Translations under genes and position numbers: made by a program
NCBI GenBank assembly: GCA_030248215.1
Contig: JASANG010000536.1
Span: 1 to 64,000, forward strand
DNA from: Enoplolaimus lenunculus
Lineage: Eukaryota > Nematoda > Enoplea > Enoplida > Thoracostomopsidae
Direction of reading: 5' to 3'
Length of the DNA stretch: 64,000 nt
Notes under the pieces: generated by a model
Told to the model about the DNA's origin: nothing
Databases searched by the model: none
The model's input: only the letters and a program-made list of their open reading frames with translations
In this document: positions 10,740-21,735 of the stretch, in pieces
How the letters are laid out: the number at the start of each line of letters is the position of its first letter
How positions within the stretch are numbered: position 1 is the stretch's first letter

Positions 10740-12279
10740 TGTAATATTGTAATCTTTTTAGAAATATCTATAATTATAGAGGTCTTTTCAATATTCTCTT
10801 TCAACAGTTGTTCGCTGAAAGATAACCTTTGTTTTTAAAAATTACAAGAACTTTAAGATGGGTGTCGGATACCAGCACTTTGCTTTGAAAGATTAAAGTC
10901 AAATTCCTAAGTAAGAAAAACGGCTAAACGCAAATTCTGCAAAAGTTATCGACTAAGACCTCAGCGAAAAACTTATTTATTACGTAATTCTAAATATATA
11001 TATTTCAGATGGTTTTTCCGTACAAAAGTTTAAATTCAAAATCAAAATCGAAATTGGTAAATGTTCAATTTTATCCAAATTTAACGTAGTAAATTTCTAA
11101 ACATATACAATAATCTATGTCAAAATCATATTTTGCTTCAAATTTATCTTAAAAATGCCTTATACTCATAAACAGTTCCAATATATTTGATCTTGCGTGA
11201 AAATTTTAGTTAAACAGAATATCTGATGTGCGCAGAGAAAGCAACAAAGGGTTTATCTTTCAATATCAACTACAGCTCTAACCTAAATTCGCTATTTAAG
11301 TAAAATATTGCGTTTCCATGCTCTACCGACAGCCCTAAAATTACCGAAAATTAAATGTTTGTTCAGATGTGAATTGAAATATTTTGTAATTTGTCTAGCA
11401 GTAAATGTACTCTTAATAAATATACTGAATTTAACGCCCAAAAATTTTTTGCTTAGAACTATAGAAAATAGTCGAACAAATGATCGAAAATTGAAATGGA
11501 TAAAAATTGTACAGCTGATTTTGGAATGTCTCAAAAATCCAGTGGAAAATACTGGGCAAACGAACCAGGATAACCAAAACATAGGCAAATCGTGCTTTGA
11601 AATAAAATTTGGTTTGTTTATGAACTACAAAGCTTTCATTCTGTATCTGTTCCACGCCACAGCTAAACAGTAGTTGACTCAAATTTTTTAAAGGAGAGCT
11701 CGCGATGTATAATATCACGGTATGAGCGAAGAAAACTAGAAGCCAAATGTAGTTTTACAAAACATTTAACTGTTTTTGTTCTTTAGTAACATGTTAACTT
11801 AGTAAATTTTTCTGCTTCAGCCCTGTTATTTTGCAGCAATTCACTTCAGCTCTGTAGCAAGGACTATTTCCACGGTTTATAAAATTAACAACCCTTAAGG
11901 CTTCGGATATTTCTTACGCAAAATATGTAGGATACGAATAGCTATCTTGTAAATTAGGGATTTCTCGTGGTCGAGTCCGAGCTCTGGCACCGAAGCCACT
12001 GTCAAGGGATGCCAGATCATTTTTCGTACTGTAATTAATAATTGTCTGCCATCTTGTTATCAACTACCATTCTCTGTATATAAACATGATCAAAAACGTT
12101 GACGCCGTATCACAAAATGATTAAATGAGAAAAATATAAAACAATATTTACGTTTAAGAGGCTTGAAAATTAAATCAAATGCACATCCAGACATATTTGG
12201 GGATTGCGAGACAAAACGGAACGAGTTGGGATCTGTTAGGCTGTTTCGTTACATGGTTCTTCAGACGGAATCGGAATCT
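10740..12279. other. Intergenic, no gene seen
   Basis: AT-rich. A plus frame at 11,308-11,673 (121 codons, TTG start) and opposed minus frames overlap one another with no domain or splice logic, so I treat them as chance. GTGGTCGAGTCCGAG near 11,970 resembles a tRNA B box and may be SINE debris. Confidence 0.35.
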
Positions 12280-12400
12280 TAAGTACGTTATGTTTAGTTA
12301 CGGGCATCGGATATTTTTTCAAATCGGTATATCCGACATTTCTTTCCGGATATTTATCCGGATATACAGATATCTATAATTATATTTTCTATTTTGGATA
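12280..12400. repeat. hAT-like fragment (GGATATCCGG-rich)
   Basis: GGGCATCGGATA, then TCCGGATATTTATCCGGATA. The same words occur at 62,990-63,060 and 63,550-63,660, where they end in ATGCCCATCACTAG. This is probably a subterminal piece of a hAT-family element. It lies directly beside the LTR element's insertion point. Confidence 0.4.
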
Positions 12401-12424
12401 ATTCAGTTTTCATTCATTACGCAC

Positions 12425-13642
12425 TGTGAATAGTTTGTGATTTCGAGTGCTCAGTGAAACCACCAACTCCGCGCTTCAGGTCCGTTTTCAATGACGCTTA
12501 TATCGCTGTGGTTCAACAAATGCAGTCGTTTTCCCTTTTATTCCCCGCAACACCGTATTAAAGCTATATTCAGTAAAGCACAAATACCGAGTACACAAGT
12601 AAACGAGTAATATGCTTACGCTGCCGACCTTAGACTCTCCGAAAGTGCCGAAAGTTCCTTTGTTTAGGTGCTTTCCGCATGTCAACTACGATACTCCTTA
12701 ACCCTGTTGTTCCACTAAGTCACAAGCTCACACCGTACAAGACAAATGTAAACGTAACGTGACAAAACCCTGAAACTCCGTGACCCCAATTAACCGTACA
12801 AGACAAAAGTAAACGTAACGTGACAAAACCCTGATACTCCGTAACCCCAATTAACCGTACAAATCCCCAAGTAAATCCCAAGTTATCCGGCCGAAACGAG
12901 CCGCGCTAGAATCTACTAATCCCCAGTAACTCCGAATAAAATCCCCAGAACCCCGTTAACACATTCCCCAAGAACCCCGGTTTTCCTCTGGTACTGCCCG
13001 AAGGCTACGCGCTATGCGCTTCTTACAACGATTCCCCAGTAATGCCGGTTTCACCGTGCTCCCATTGAGCTACGTGACACTAATTCCGATTAAATCCTTA
13101 TCCGCCTAAGTCGTCCGGTTCACTTATAAAATTCAACTTCAAAGATAAACGTAAATAATCACTTCCGCACTAAGTCAACTCCCGAAAATAAACGCAACGC
13201 ATTGTTCCAATTCAAAAGAAAGAATGATGATGGAGGCTGGCTACCCCAGCCCCCATATGGAATTGATTCGCATAAAATTGAGTGTCCCGGGCGTCTCGAA
13301 CCCCTTAGGGACACTCACATTCGCCGTATAATATATACAACACAACAACAACAACAATATGTCACCCCCCCAACCCCTAGCTAAGTCCTTTGGGGCACCA
13401 GGTCAACAACAAAATATATTAAGTGGCCACGCAGGGCCCTGAGTACTGATACCTTGTAGACGCAGCCACCATGCATAGATTTATAAATTCCTACGCCGTT
13501 TAGCAACGCCTAAGCCTAACTTAAGTTCTAAGAGAGACTAGGCGGGGCCGGGGACTCCCTTAAGGTGTGGTTTAGGATTTGGATTTAGTTTTGTTTTAGT
13601 TTTTAGGTTGAAATATATTTAGGAGTGGCACAGCCACCTACA
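12425..13642 (-). repeat. 3' LTR of the retroelement
   Basis: 1218 bases, beginning TGTGAATAG and ending CCACCTACA on the plus strand, so the element has TG...CA ends. In element sense a TATA-like run lies opposite 13,326-13,338. An AATAAA lies opposite 12,537-12,542, a spacing of about 790 bases that suits a promoter and a polyadenylation signal. It is followed inward by the purine tract. Its twin is at 24,353-25,569. Confidence 0.93.
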
Positions 13643-14027
13643 ACCCCCCTTCGGCACAGATGCCGACCCCGGCATCGAACAAATTTTATGGCCCTATTTT
13701 ACTGCCTTTTTTGCCGCCGCTAAAAAGCGTAAATAACAAACATATATAGAACAACAATAACAACAACAAAAACAATAACAATTTTTATAATTCTTTTTAT
13801 TTTTTAGCACAGCCAAGCCACATCGACCCAAGACCCGACCAGTCATTGCGTCCATACCCGTAACCAACCACCAATAACAGCGTGTCCACACCCTGCCCCT
13901 AATAAAGTCCACACGTATCCAAGCGTGCTAGTAATCCAGCACCCCGAACGTCCATAATTAACCCGGTTTCTTCTCCATCCAAGCGTCCCTGACCCTGACC
14001 ATTAACATCCACCCTCGCTAAAGTCCT
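13643..14027 (-). other. Element 3' untranslated part with purine tract
   Basis: In element sense AAGGGGGGT directly precedes the 3' LTR (opposite 13,643-13,651), a typical polypurine tract for plus-strand priming. The remaining bases, with A- and CAA-rich runs at 13,740-13,790, show no coding sign. Confidence 0.75.
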
Positions 14028-14579
14028 TTAAAAGTGTCGTCTTTGTAACGACGGCGCCTGCCCGTAATACGCGTAAACGTCTTCCTGCGTCACGAATTGT
14101 CTTTCCTGCGATTGTGCCGTCGATTGCTGTTGTTGCTGTCGAACCGCACGCCGAATCTCGCTGATCCGCTGTCGCACCGTCTCCGTTTGACGCCGGTAGT
14201 AATGTCGATCGTCGCCAACCTGCGATTGACCCACATAGCCGCCAACAATTCCCGGATACTGCTCAACCTGCGATTGAGCCACATATCCGCTAACCGTTGC
14301 CGGATAGTGCTCAACCTGCGATTGAGCCACATATCCGCTAACCGTTGCCGGATACTGCTCAATCTGCGATTGAGCCGCATAGCCGACAACCGTCGCCTGG
14401 TACTGTTCCACCGGTACTTGCCGGATCTGATACCGTATCGCTGGTGTTTCTACGGGTGGGCCTACGCCCCTCCCCTGGCTTACCGGAACCGGACCGTACG
14501 ACCCTGTTGCTGTACTAGCATACACGGCTGACGAATCGTACACCGGATTCGCCTGTCTCGGTCCAATTCTACTCGACAC
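14028..14579 (-). pseudogene. LTR-element accessory part with 19-residue repeats
   Basis: An open stretch whose middle (opposite about 14,215-14,400) holds four tandem units of about 57 bases. They encode variants of EQYPATVSGYVAQSQV. The flanks are Q-, R- and Y-rich. No known domain is seen. The exact multiple-of-three unit length suggests the repeats expanded under coding constraint. It is the last part before the 3' untranslated region. Fossil part of the element. Confidence 0.5.
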
Positions 14580-14887
14580 TGATCACGACGCAGGACGCAC
14601 ATAACCCCTACCTCTGCCCCTTTCCGCGGCACGTCGTTGTGAGGCTGCCGGAGCGTCTTCGGATCGAACCTCCATTTCCATTCCCCTGCCGCATTTCGCA
14701 CCCGAATATACCCCGGTGCCGGCGGCTGCTCGTCTCTCCCTGGATCCAGCGACACTACAGGTGGCGCCGGTGTTGGAGCTGGTGGTGGTTCCGGTGGTGG
14801 TACCGCCAACCGCTGCAACTGTTCCCAAAATTCCTCTCGCCACTCTCTTTCCTGCTCCTGTATCCTCGGAGATCGCCGGGGAGACAT
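14480..14887 (-). pseudogene. LTR-element accessory part, proline/arginine-rich
   Basis: It begins with an R/E-rich helix-like start (SPRRSPRIQEQEREWREEFW), then a proline-rich linker and a GEWKWRFDP segment. No family is recognised. It overlaps its neighbour in another frame. Fossil part. Confidence 0.4.
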
Positions 14888-15082
14888 TCATTTTTCCCCC
14901 GCGCCCAGGCTCGACTGTGGTGTCTCCGTGTCAGATTCCCAAGCCGTCGCTTTACCTTTCCCTTTTCCTTTCCGCTTCCCAGCTACTTCCTTCCATTCCT
15001 TTGACCCCTTTTCCGGCGTCACTTCCTGAATATCGTCATCCGGTACCGACTCAATCTCCTCTTCACTAATGTGCTCTGTCGC

Positions 15083-16147
15083 CTACTGACTCCCCGTAGT
15101 CTCTCGCGCCGGTTGAGTCACCTCCCGCGCCCCTTCCGTTTCCATTTCCATTCGCGCCACTCTCACTACAGGCTTCCTACTGGTTCCGGGTTGTGCCTGC
15201 CGTGCTACCGTCTCCGTTGCCCCAGCACGAGCCTGAGCTTTTGCCTGTGTCGGCTTTCTACTCGTGCTCGGCTGCGGCTGCTCCTGTTCTTGTACTTCCA
15301 TCGGTTCTGCGCTCGGTGCTACCCGTCGCTCATCTATCAAGTAGCCCCGACATATTTCCAGCGCCTTCCTGTTCGCATCCGCGATCCTTCTGAGTTCCTC
15401 CGTTTCCTTCTTCGTGAAATTTTCCACCATTTCCATCATGGATCGCCGAGTGTCCTCCGGTAACGTCAACTCCGGCAGTTCCGTTTCTTTTCTATCCGAC
15501 GGATATGCAAAGGTCTTATTAAAATACTGAAATAACCTTGCCGCCGCCTTCACCGTTTCCATCGAAAACTGCCTCTCCGTTTCCCTAGTCATCTCTGCTT
15601 GCAATCCGGCCAACCGCTTTTTCCTATCCGCCCGTTCCTTAGGATTCGTCGTGCGCATTGCCCGCAAATTATCCTTCTCGAAATTCCGCCTCAGTTTCCA
15701 GTACCGCTGGTTTTGGTACGCCCGAGACGTGATCAACGTCCTGCTCCGCTTAACCCCTTCGTCCTGTGATTTGTCAAATAATTGCATAATCACATGTGAC
15801 GATAGCGGTAGAAAGAAAACCGGCGGAGCCCTACCGAACCATGTGTTCCGCGCCGTTATCGCCCGGGTTGCCACTTCACTGATGATCCGCGCGAACCATC
15901 TCATCAACGCGTTATACGTTTCTGGCACTATATCCAGCATCCGGAATACGCATGCCGCCAGACCCCGCTCTGCGTAGTTGAGGCACACCATCCATTCATC
16001 AATCGTAGCCTCTCTACGCAGATTAAACTCGTACGCCCTCAAAGCTGCTACCGCCCAATGGGACGCTAGCTTCTCTAATACCTCCCCCGGTAGCCCCAAA
16101 TCTGGCTTCGGCGGACTCTCGTTTGCCTGGAAATAATCCGCATGCAA
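15083..16147 (-). pseudogene. LTR-element accessory part, 354-residue open stretch
   Basis: The longest open stretch of the element. The first two-thirds look like a compact helical protein (ASHWAVAALRAYEFNLRRE, EWMVCLNYAERGLAACVFRM, then RTLITSRAYQNQRYWKLRRN). After that come a K/E-rich helix and a low-complexity Q/P/A tail. No reverse transcriptase, integrase, envelope or capsid signature is seen. Function unknown. Fossil part of the element; what makes it notable is its length and protein-like composition. Confidence 0.55.
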
Positions 16148-16469
16148 CCTGAACTGGTACTCCCTTTATACAGCGGTGAAAATGTCGTACCGTTACAATG
16201 CCCATATCCGTAAACGCGACGATACCTCTTCCAAGTATCGGTACCCTCCACGTCGGATCTCTCGCTCTACTCCGCCGCGCCGGGGATTTCGTCCCTGCTG
16301 CCGCCGCGGTTCGTTGTTTTGCTGCCACCGCCGTTTTCGGCTCACTCACTGTTCTCGGCTCGACCGCTGTTACAGCCGTCGCTCCCGCCGATTTCTTTCC
16401 TGAACCAACTTCCAAGCGTACCATCTTTGGTACCCTGCCCGGTGTCGCCGACCTCTGCCTTTTCAACAC
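16023..16469 (-). pseudogene. LTR-element accessory part, basic/alanine-rich
   Basis: A K/R/A-rich stretch with RRSRARDPTWRVPILGRG followed by TDMGIVTVRHFHRCIKG. It overlaps the 354-residue stretch in another frame. The basic character could suit nucleic-acid binding, but this is only inference. Fossil part. Confidence 0.35.
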
Positions 16470-16520
16470 TCCTTTCCGTTGTGCCGTATCTTCCTCTGAC
16501 GACGACTCCGACTCCTCCTC

Positions 16521-17039
16521 TTACACTTCCTTACGCTTCCCGTTCCCTTGCTTCTGGACCTTGCTCAACTCTCGCAGTTGAGTTTCCAACTGCCGTTTCT
16601 CTCCCAGCAACGTCATAATTTCATCCATCGCCTTTTTCAATTTCATCTCCGTGTCCTTGTTCTCCTTCTCCCTTTCCCTTAGCCTTTCCTCTGTCCGTTT
16701 TACCAAATCCTCTGCCCCGGATACATGCTCATGCGCCCGCTGCCGCTGATCTACAGCTGTGGCCTGCACGCGCTACAGATGGGTTACCCGGCTCCTTTCA
16801 CGTGACAAGCACTCCGCGTAACCCAATAAGTCCCTCATAGCCTTTATCGTAAACTCCTGGTATTCCCGCAGTTTACGCGCTAGCTCCATCGTATCCGTAT
16901 CCGCCTCCTTCCTTTGCGTCCAGTGCTGCTCTAAATCGCGTATCCTCGCCGTCCTTCCCGCGTACGCGCTCTCCACTTCCGGTACTCCGAATCCGCCCGC
17001 TGGGTACATCGCCTTCAAGCCGGCTCGCAATGCTTCCAC
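16521..17039 (-). pseudogene. LTR-element accessory part, coiled-coil
   Basis: Two adjacent open stretches on the minus strand are strongly heptad-like and rich in E, K, R and L. The first has RIRDLEQHW and MELARKLREYQEF, the second EERLREREKENKD and LGEKRQLETQLRELSKVQ. This is typical of coiled-coil segments used for self-association. There is no catalytic motif. Fossil part. Confidence 0.45.
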
Positions 17040-17126
17040 TGTTCTTTATCGCCTTGCTGCCTTTCCTCGATATCCCGCTTTATCGCTTCCTCCAAATTCA
17101 ACATAGGCCGATATTACATCATAGGG

Positions 17127-17951
17127 TCATTCACCGAAGGCGGGGAGGGGACCATCTCCGCCCAATGGAACCCTTTTGGTAATGGGTTGGGCGGCGGTGG
17201 CCTCGTCTCCGGCTCCAGGAACGGTGACCCCCTCCGCCGTCGATCTCGTTTCCGCCGGTAACTGTGGAACCTGCCCCCTTTGATATGCCTCAAAATCTAG
17301 CACGTTAAACGTGTATCCCGTTGGTGTAACCGGAGCCCGGCCTATCGCGCTTCCGCTACTCTCTCCTTGCATTTTTGCCTGTTTTCCTTTTCCTTTACCA
17401 TTTCCTTTCTTCGGTGTCTCACCTATTCCTGGGTTACTCACACCGCCACTCCCCGGAGTCTCTGACCCCGCGGCTTCCTCCACCACTACCAGATCATCGT
17501 GATGAGGACTCCCTTCTTCTGTCTCCTCTACTACTTCCAACTCTCCTTCGCCCGTTACATTTTCCGTAACCGGCTCTCCCTGATTCGCCTCTGATTCTGC
17601 CACTGTTCCGCTTTGGCCCGTTACTTGTGTAGTAACCGACGCCTCCATAGGCTTCTCTTCACTCGTCGCTGACAACCTTACCCCGCTCATCGCCGGGCCC
17701 AATGCTTCCATTACTTCATCGCTGGGTCCTCTCCGCTTTTTCAGTTTCTTCTTCCCGTCCGCTTTCTCCGCAGGCGATGTCCCTGTGGACGCTTCCCTGC
17801 TACTCGTCGGGCTCGATGGACCTGCCTCTGATGACACCGGTTCTGCTTCAGACGCCTCAATTTCGGTTGTGCCTCTGCTAGAACCCGACGTCACCCTCTG
17901 CTTTCGCCTTTGCGCTATCCGAGCCTCCTCTGCTTCTAGATCTACGCACAA
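17127..17951 (-). pseudogene. LTR-element accessory part, acidic/serine-rich
   Basis: A 274-residue open stretch of low complexity: S/T/E/P/G-rich with KKKLKKRRG in the first third, a run of E/V residues in the middle and a glycine/lysine patch. It is probably a disordered linker or scaffold segment. No domain recognised. Fossil part. Confidence 0.45.
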
Positions 17952-18786
17952 ACCGGTGTCCTAACGACCATCGACTTATCCTGTCCTCCCGGCTGAGCCA
18001 CTGAAGCGAACGAGATTTGAATGTCGTCGGTTGTTTTCGGCCGTGTTGAACCGTCGCTCCCTTGCATAACCGTTTCATACATTTCCTCCCACCATTGCCT
18101 TGTCTCTTCCTCTGGGACCACCTCACCTCTGCTCGTCAGTACCGTTGCCTTTTCAGGACCCGCGAACGCCTTTTCACACGGCAGTTCCCTCAACGATACT
18201 GTCGGCGGATTGTAGATTGGTTCCCATTCTTCCTCCCCACGCTGCGCCGGGACAAAATATTGCCGTCTCTTTTGTTTTCCTTCGCCGTCTCTTTGACCGC
18301 TTCCGGCTGCAATGGTACCCAACGTACCATCCTTCTACACCATTCGGACCATTTTTCCGGCTGGTTCTCCTCCAATTTCCGCACCGCGATTTCCGCCGTG
18401 CACCTCTGTACCCTTTCCAAAATCTCCGTTTCCTGAGGCCATAATTGCTCGATTCTCTGACTATTATCCGGTATCGATACATCTATTGGCTCCGTCCTTC
18501 CTCTAAATAATTGAAAGACCGAGACTCGTTTCGGGTATCGTTTGCCTTCTGTTTGCCTAAATGCCTCCTCGAACAACCTTAAATATTCCGATTCCGTATC
18601 CTGATAGTCCCTGAGCGCTAACCGTGACGCCGCATTGCGACCGATAACTACCGTTAGGCTCACCTTGGATATATCCCCGAATGACTCCAACTTCAGGTAC
18701 AGCTCGAATACCACTGACGGTCTGTCTCGCTCTACCACATGCTGAAATTGCCGCGTTACCATCGCCGCTACCACATCCGCTAGCAT
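17942..18786 (-). pseudogene. LTR-element accessory part after the exonuclease-like stretch
   Basis: Two overlapping open stretches. The upstream one (opposite 18,786-18,190) is a globular-looking protein with SVVFELYLKLESFGDISKV and EYLRLFEEAFRQTEGKRYP. The downstream one has EEEWEPIYNPP and RQWWEEMYETV. Neither matches a family I know. Position directly after the exonuclease-like part suggests they may belong to the same functional block. Fossil part. Confidence 0.4.
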
Positions 18787-18822
18787 TACATCCAGGCTAG
18801 CGTAATGAATAAACTGTAAAAA

Positions 18823-19383
18823 CTACTTCCGGTTCCTCTTGTCTTTCGGACCTGCCAACCAGTCATCTTCCATGTACTCGTGGACCACACCTGGAAAAAT
18901 ATTCAGCGTAGACTGATGCAAATGTGCACAAGGGTCTACCCTGTATTGCTCTAAAGCTACCCTATACCTGTTACCTCGTTTCTCATCCCAAGAGACTCCT
19001 TCAATATCACACGACAAAATATTTGTCCTGGCTGAGTCTATTATCCGGGCCGCTATTTCCGCCTGTTTCTCATTCGACACTATTGCGACAAACCTAGGTT
19101 TGCCCCATTCCCTACCTAGAACAATATTAGACACCCAAAACTCTAAAGAATGACAAGGGTGCCTTGATCTCCATAGTGGTGACGACGGCGATACGTCGCT
19201 CGTCACCGGAGATTTTGCTACTTTAGATTGCACCGGAGGCATTATTCTGCTTCTCCCGTGCCCCTTTTGCCTGTTTCCATCGACTTCGCCATTGACACCA
19301 ACTGAAATTTGTTCGAAATCGACGCCAACCCGTATTACTCTCCGTCTTTCGACACCAACTTGAATCCGTCGCTTTGATTCCAC
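18823..19383 (-). pseudogene. LTR-element accessory part, 3'-5' exonuclease-like motif
   Basis: The second half reads KPRFVAIVSNEKQAEIAARI and then NILSCDIEGVSWDEKRG. This resembles motif I of DEDD-type 3'-5' exonucleases of the EXD1/Rrp6-like class (hydrophobic strand, then D-x-E-G-V), preceded by the usual helix that ends in a small hydrophobic strand. Later motifs were not recognised. Such a domain would trim nucleic-acid ends. It is not a standard part of LTR elements. The assignment rests on one motif. Fossil part. Confidence 0.4.
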
Positions 19384-19529
19384 AGAATAAAATAAAACCT
19401 TTTGCCGTTGATAATATTGTATAAAATGAAATTTTTTAATAACAAAAGTATTAATTAATAATATTCTGTAAAAAGAATAATCCCTACACCTTTTAACTAT
19501 TGTCCTGCCATATAGTCAGGCCGGTGCTT

Positions 19530-20198
19530 CTATGACTGCGGAGCAGGACGGGCAGTACCATATTTGTTGGGGGGTTCCGCCTCCAACCCCACACAAGCAA
19601 AATGGTACCACTCAAAACATAAATCACACTGGATCCAGTCTATTTCCAAATCGCTGTCCACATCTGTGACATATGCACCTTTGCATACCCCACATGTGGC
19701 ATCATCCGCCGCTTTTTCTGTTATTTGCGGCCGGAGTCTCCTTTCATACTGCAAATAATCCTCCACCTGAATTTTTACCGTTTTCGCTTCCCATGGCAAC
19801 CGGTCCTTACTTTTCGGATTCCGCTGCTCTAATGGTTCTATTTCCTTCGCCTGTACCTCTTTAATTACTTGCTCGATTGTATCTCCCTGTGCTGAAGGTG
19901 ACTCAATCCCCTTCGGCACAGCCTCTATTTCATCCTGTGCTGAAGGTGATTCACTCCCCTTCGGCACAGCCTCGATGTCATTCCCACCCTGTGATGTTCT
20001 TTCTATTCCGGCATTTTCATATCCTTGGACCGCTATCTGTTGAGCCGTCCCATGTATCGGTACTGTTTCCACTCCTTTTCCCATTTCACCTTTAGTTTGC
20101 TCCGAGTGTTCTCCTCTCCGAGCGTAAAAATTACTTGCCCGTTCCTCTGGTCTCATATTTTCGATCCATTCATGAGCCAAACTTCCATTCTGTACCAC
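19530..20198 (-). pseudogene. LTR-element PHD-finger part
   Basis: The C-terminal third has CGVCKGAY, then WIQCDLCFEWYHFACVGLE, a PHD zinc-finger signature of the histone-tail-reading type. The upstream part is E/Q/P-rich and carries a duplicated unit of about 48 bases (EAVPKGxESPSAQ, opposite 19,890-19,985). It sits right after the protease-like part, where polymerase would normally begin. In other retroelements chromatin-reading modules can guide integration; a similar role here is inference. Fossil part. Confidence 0.65.
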
Positions 20199-20210
20199 CT
20201 GGCGTGCCCG

Positions 20211-20945
20211 CTACGATCGTACTATCCTCCGGTTTACCATGACCAGTGACCGATTATAGTCTAAGGTAATTCCGAAGTCATTCAACATATCGTCCCCAAA
20301 TATTAGCGCCGTCTGCATCTCTGGTGCGATGTGAATGTGAGCCATCTTTGTCGTGCCTCCCATCGTCACCAGGTATTTCAGACATCCTATTGTCTGTTGC
20401 GCTATCTGATTGTTATATGTCCTGCATGAAATATTTATCGATTCATTCAGGGGCAAATCAGGAAAATATTTCTTATACGACGATATGCCCATAAGCGACA
20501 CATCCGCGCCCGAATCTAGCATCCCGGTAATCTGATAACTCCGTGTTCTCATCTCAATATATAGCCCTGTTGCTTTTGTTGCAGCAGCGCCATCCACAAA
20601 ATTTACACCAAGATTTCTCACCTCTGCTATTGATGGTGATGGGTCCTCGTGCATCTTCCTTATTCGTATATTCGGTGCCCCATCATCCTGGGCTGCGGCC
20701 GTCGGTGATGCAATGCATGGCCCCAGCACCTCTTTTGATCTCTGCATTATTATCGGGCCTTGTACCTGATTACTACTTGCCGAAGTTATCGGTGGCAAGG
20801 GTGCATTCAACCCCGGAACCGGCAACCGATTTGCTCTCCAGCAATTATCCGTGGTATGACCCGTCCGGTTACAATGTGTGTACCACTGTTGCCACCTGCC
20901 TAGGCCCGCTTGTCCTTGTCCTGCTCCTTGATTCCCTATATTCAT
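20211..20945 (-). pseudogene. LTR-element zinc-knuckle and aspartic protease part
   Basis: The N-terminal part has a zinc-knuckle-like CNRTGHTTDNCW, as in nucleocapsids. It is followed by a retropepsin-like domain with the active-site strand GMLDSGADVSLMG and, about 70 residues on, ALIFGDDMLNDFGITLDY, the usual second conserved segment (ILG-x-D-x-L type). It would cleave the polyprotein as a dimer. A second knuckle-like word lies just upstream, opposite about 21,030. Fossil part. Confidence 0.75.
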
Positions 20946-21105
20946 TTGCCCTGATTGTCCAGCATTATTTGCGCGATTCGCTTTTGTTGGACATTCCCGG
21001 TGTTATATGACCTTGCCCTTCACAGAAGAAACACGACCCCTTTTCTCGCAACTTCCTTACTCTTTCTGAGTCCTGCGGCTGTTGATCTGACACGGGCTTT
21101 TGCCC

Positions 21106-21729
21106 CTACCCACCCGCTTGCTCACCCGCTTGTTCCTGATTACTAATCCGTGGTCGAGCCCCCATTTGTCTCCGGTTATTACCCGCCCTCGACGCCTGTT
21201 TCTGCTGGTTATTTCCCGTATTGCTCTGCTGTTCAGTCTGTTTCCCATCCGCATTATCCTTTTTCTCTTTTTCTCTCCAATTTAATGTCCCGTCCGCTTC
21301 TAGTTGCCTTTGCAACTTGAGGGCGCGACGTCTCAAATCCTCGAATGATTCCACGATCCCGAGTTGCAACCTTTGTTTCAACTCCGGAAAAGCATTGTTC
21401 ACGAACGTCTGACATAACAAGTCCCGACTCTCCACAGTGCTCGCAAACTGCTTCTCCAAATATTTCACCCAATACGACTGTAACTCGTCAGCGTATTCGC
21501 TCACGTTGCCCTTTTGACGAATCCTTTGGAATGCCGGTATCCTGTTCGACAAGTCCGTGGATTCCCCAAATCTCTCTTGGAATTCATGAACCAATTGCCC
21601 GAATTCCTCTGAGCCGTATGGTCCATACCGCTCCTCCAATATATCCAAGTATTGATCAGCTAGACCTTTTACATGGGTTCGAAAATGATTCAATTTCGAT
21701 TCCATGTCTGAAATTTTCGCCGTTTGCAT
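21106..21729 (-). pseudogene. LTR-element Gag capsid-like part
   Basis: An open stretch with EEFGQLVHEFQERFGESTD, FQRIRQKGNVSEYADELQSY and AFPELKQRLQLGIVESFEDL, which is the pattern of the retrotransposon Gag domain (PF03732-like) in Ty3/gypsy elements. It would form the particle shell. It is followed by a Q/N/R-rich segment leading to the zinc knuckle. Fossil part. Confidence 0.7.
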
Positions 21730-21735
21730 GACCCG

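Noticed and set aside
14097-21731. Many long plus-strand frames across the LTR element (S/P/L/R-rich)
   Set aside because: They are antisense shadows of the GC-richer minus-strand coding region.
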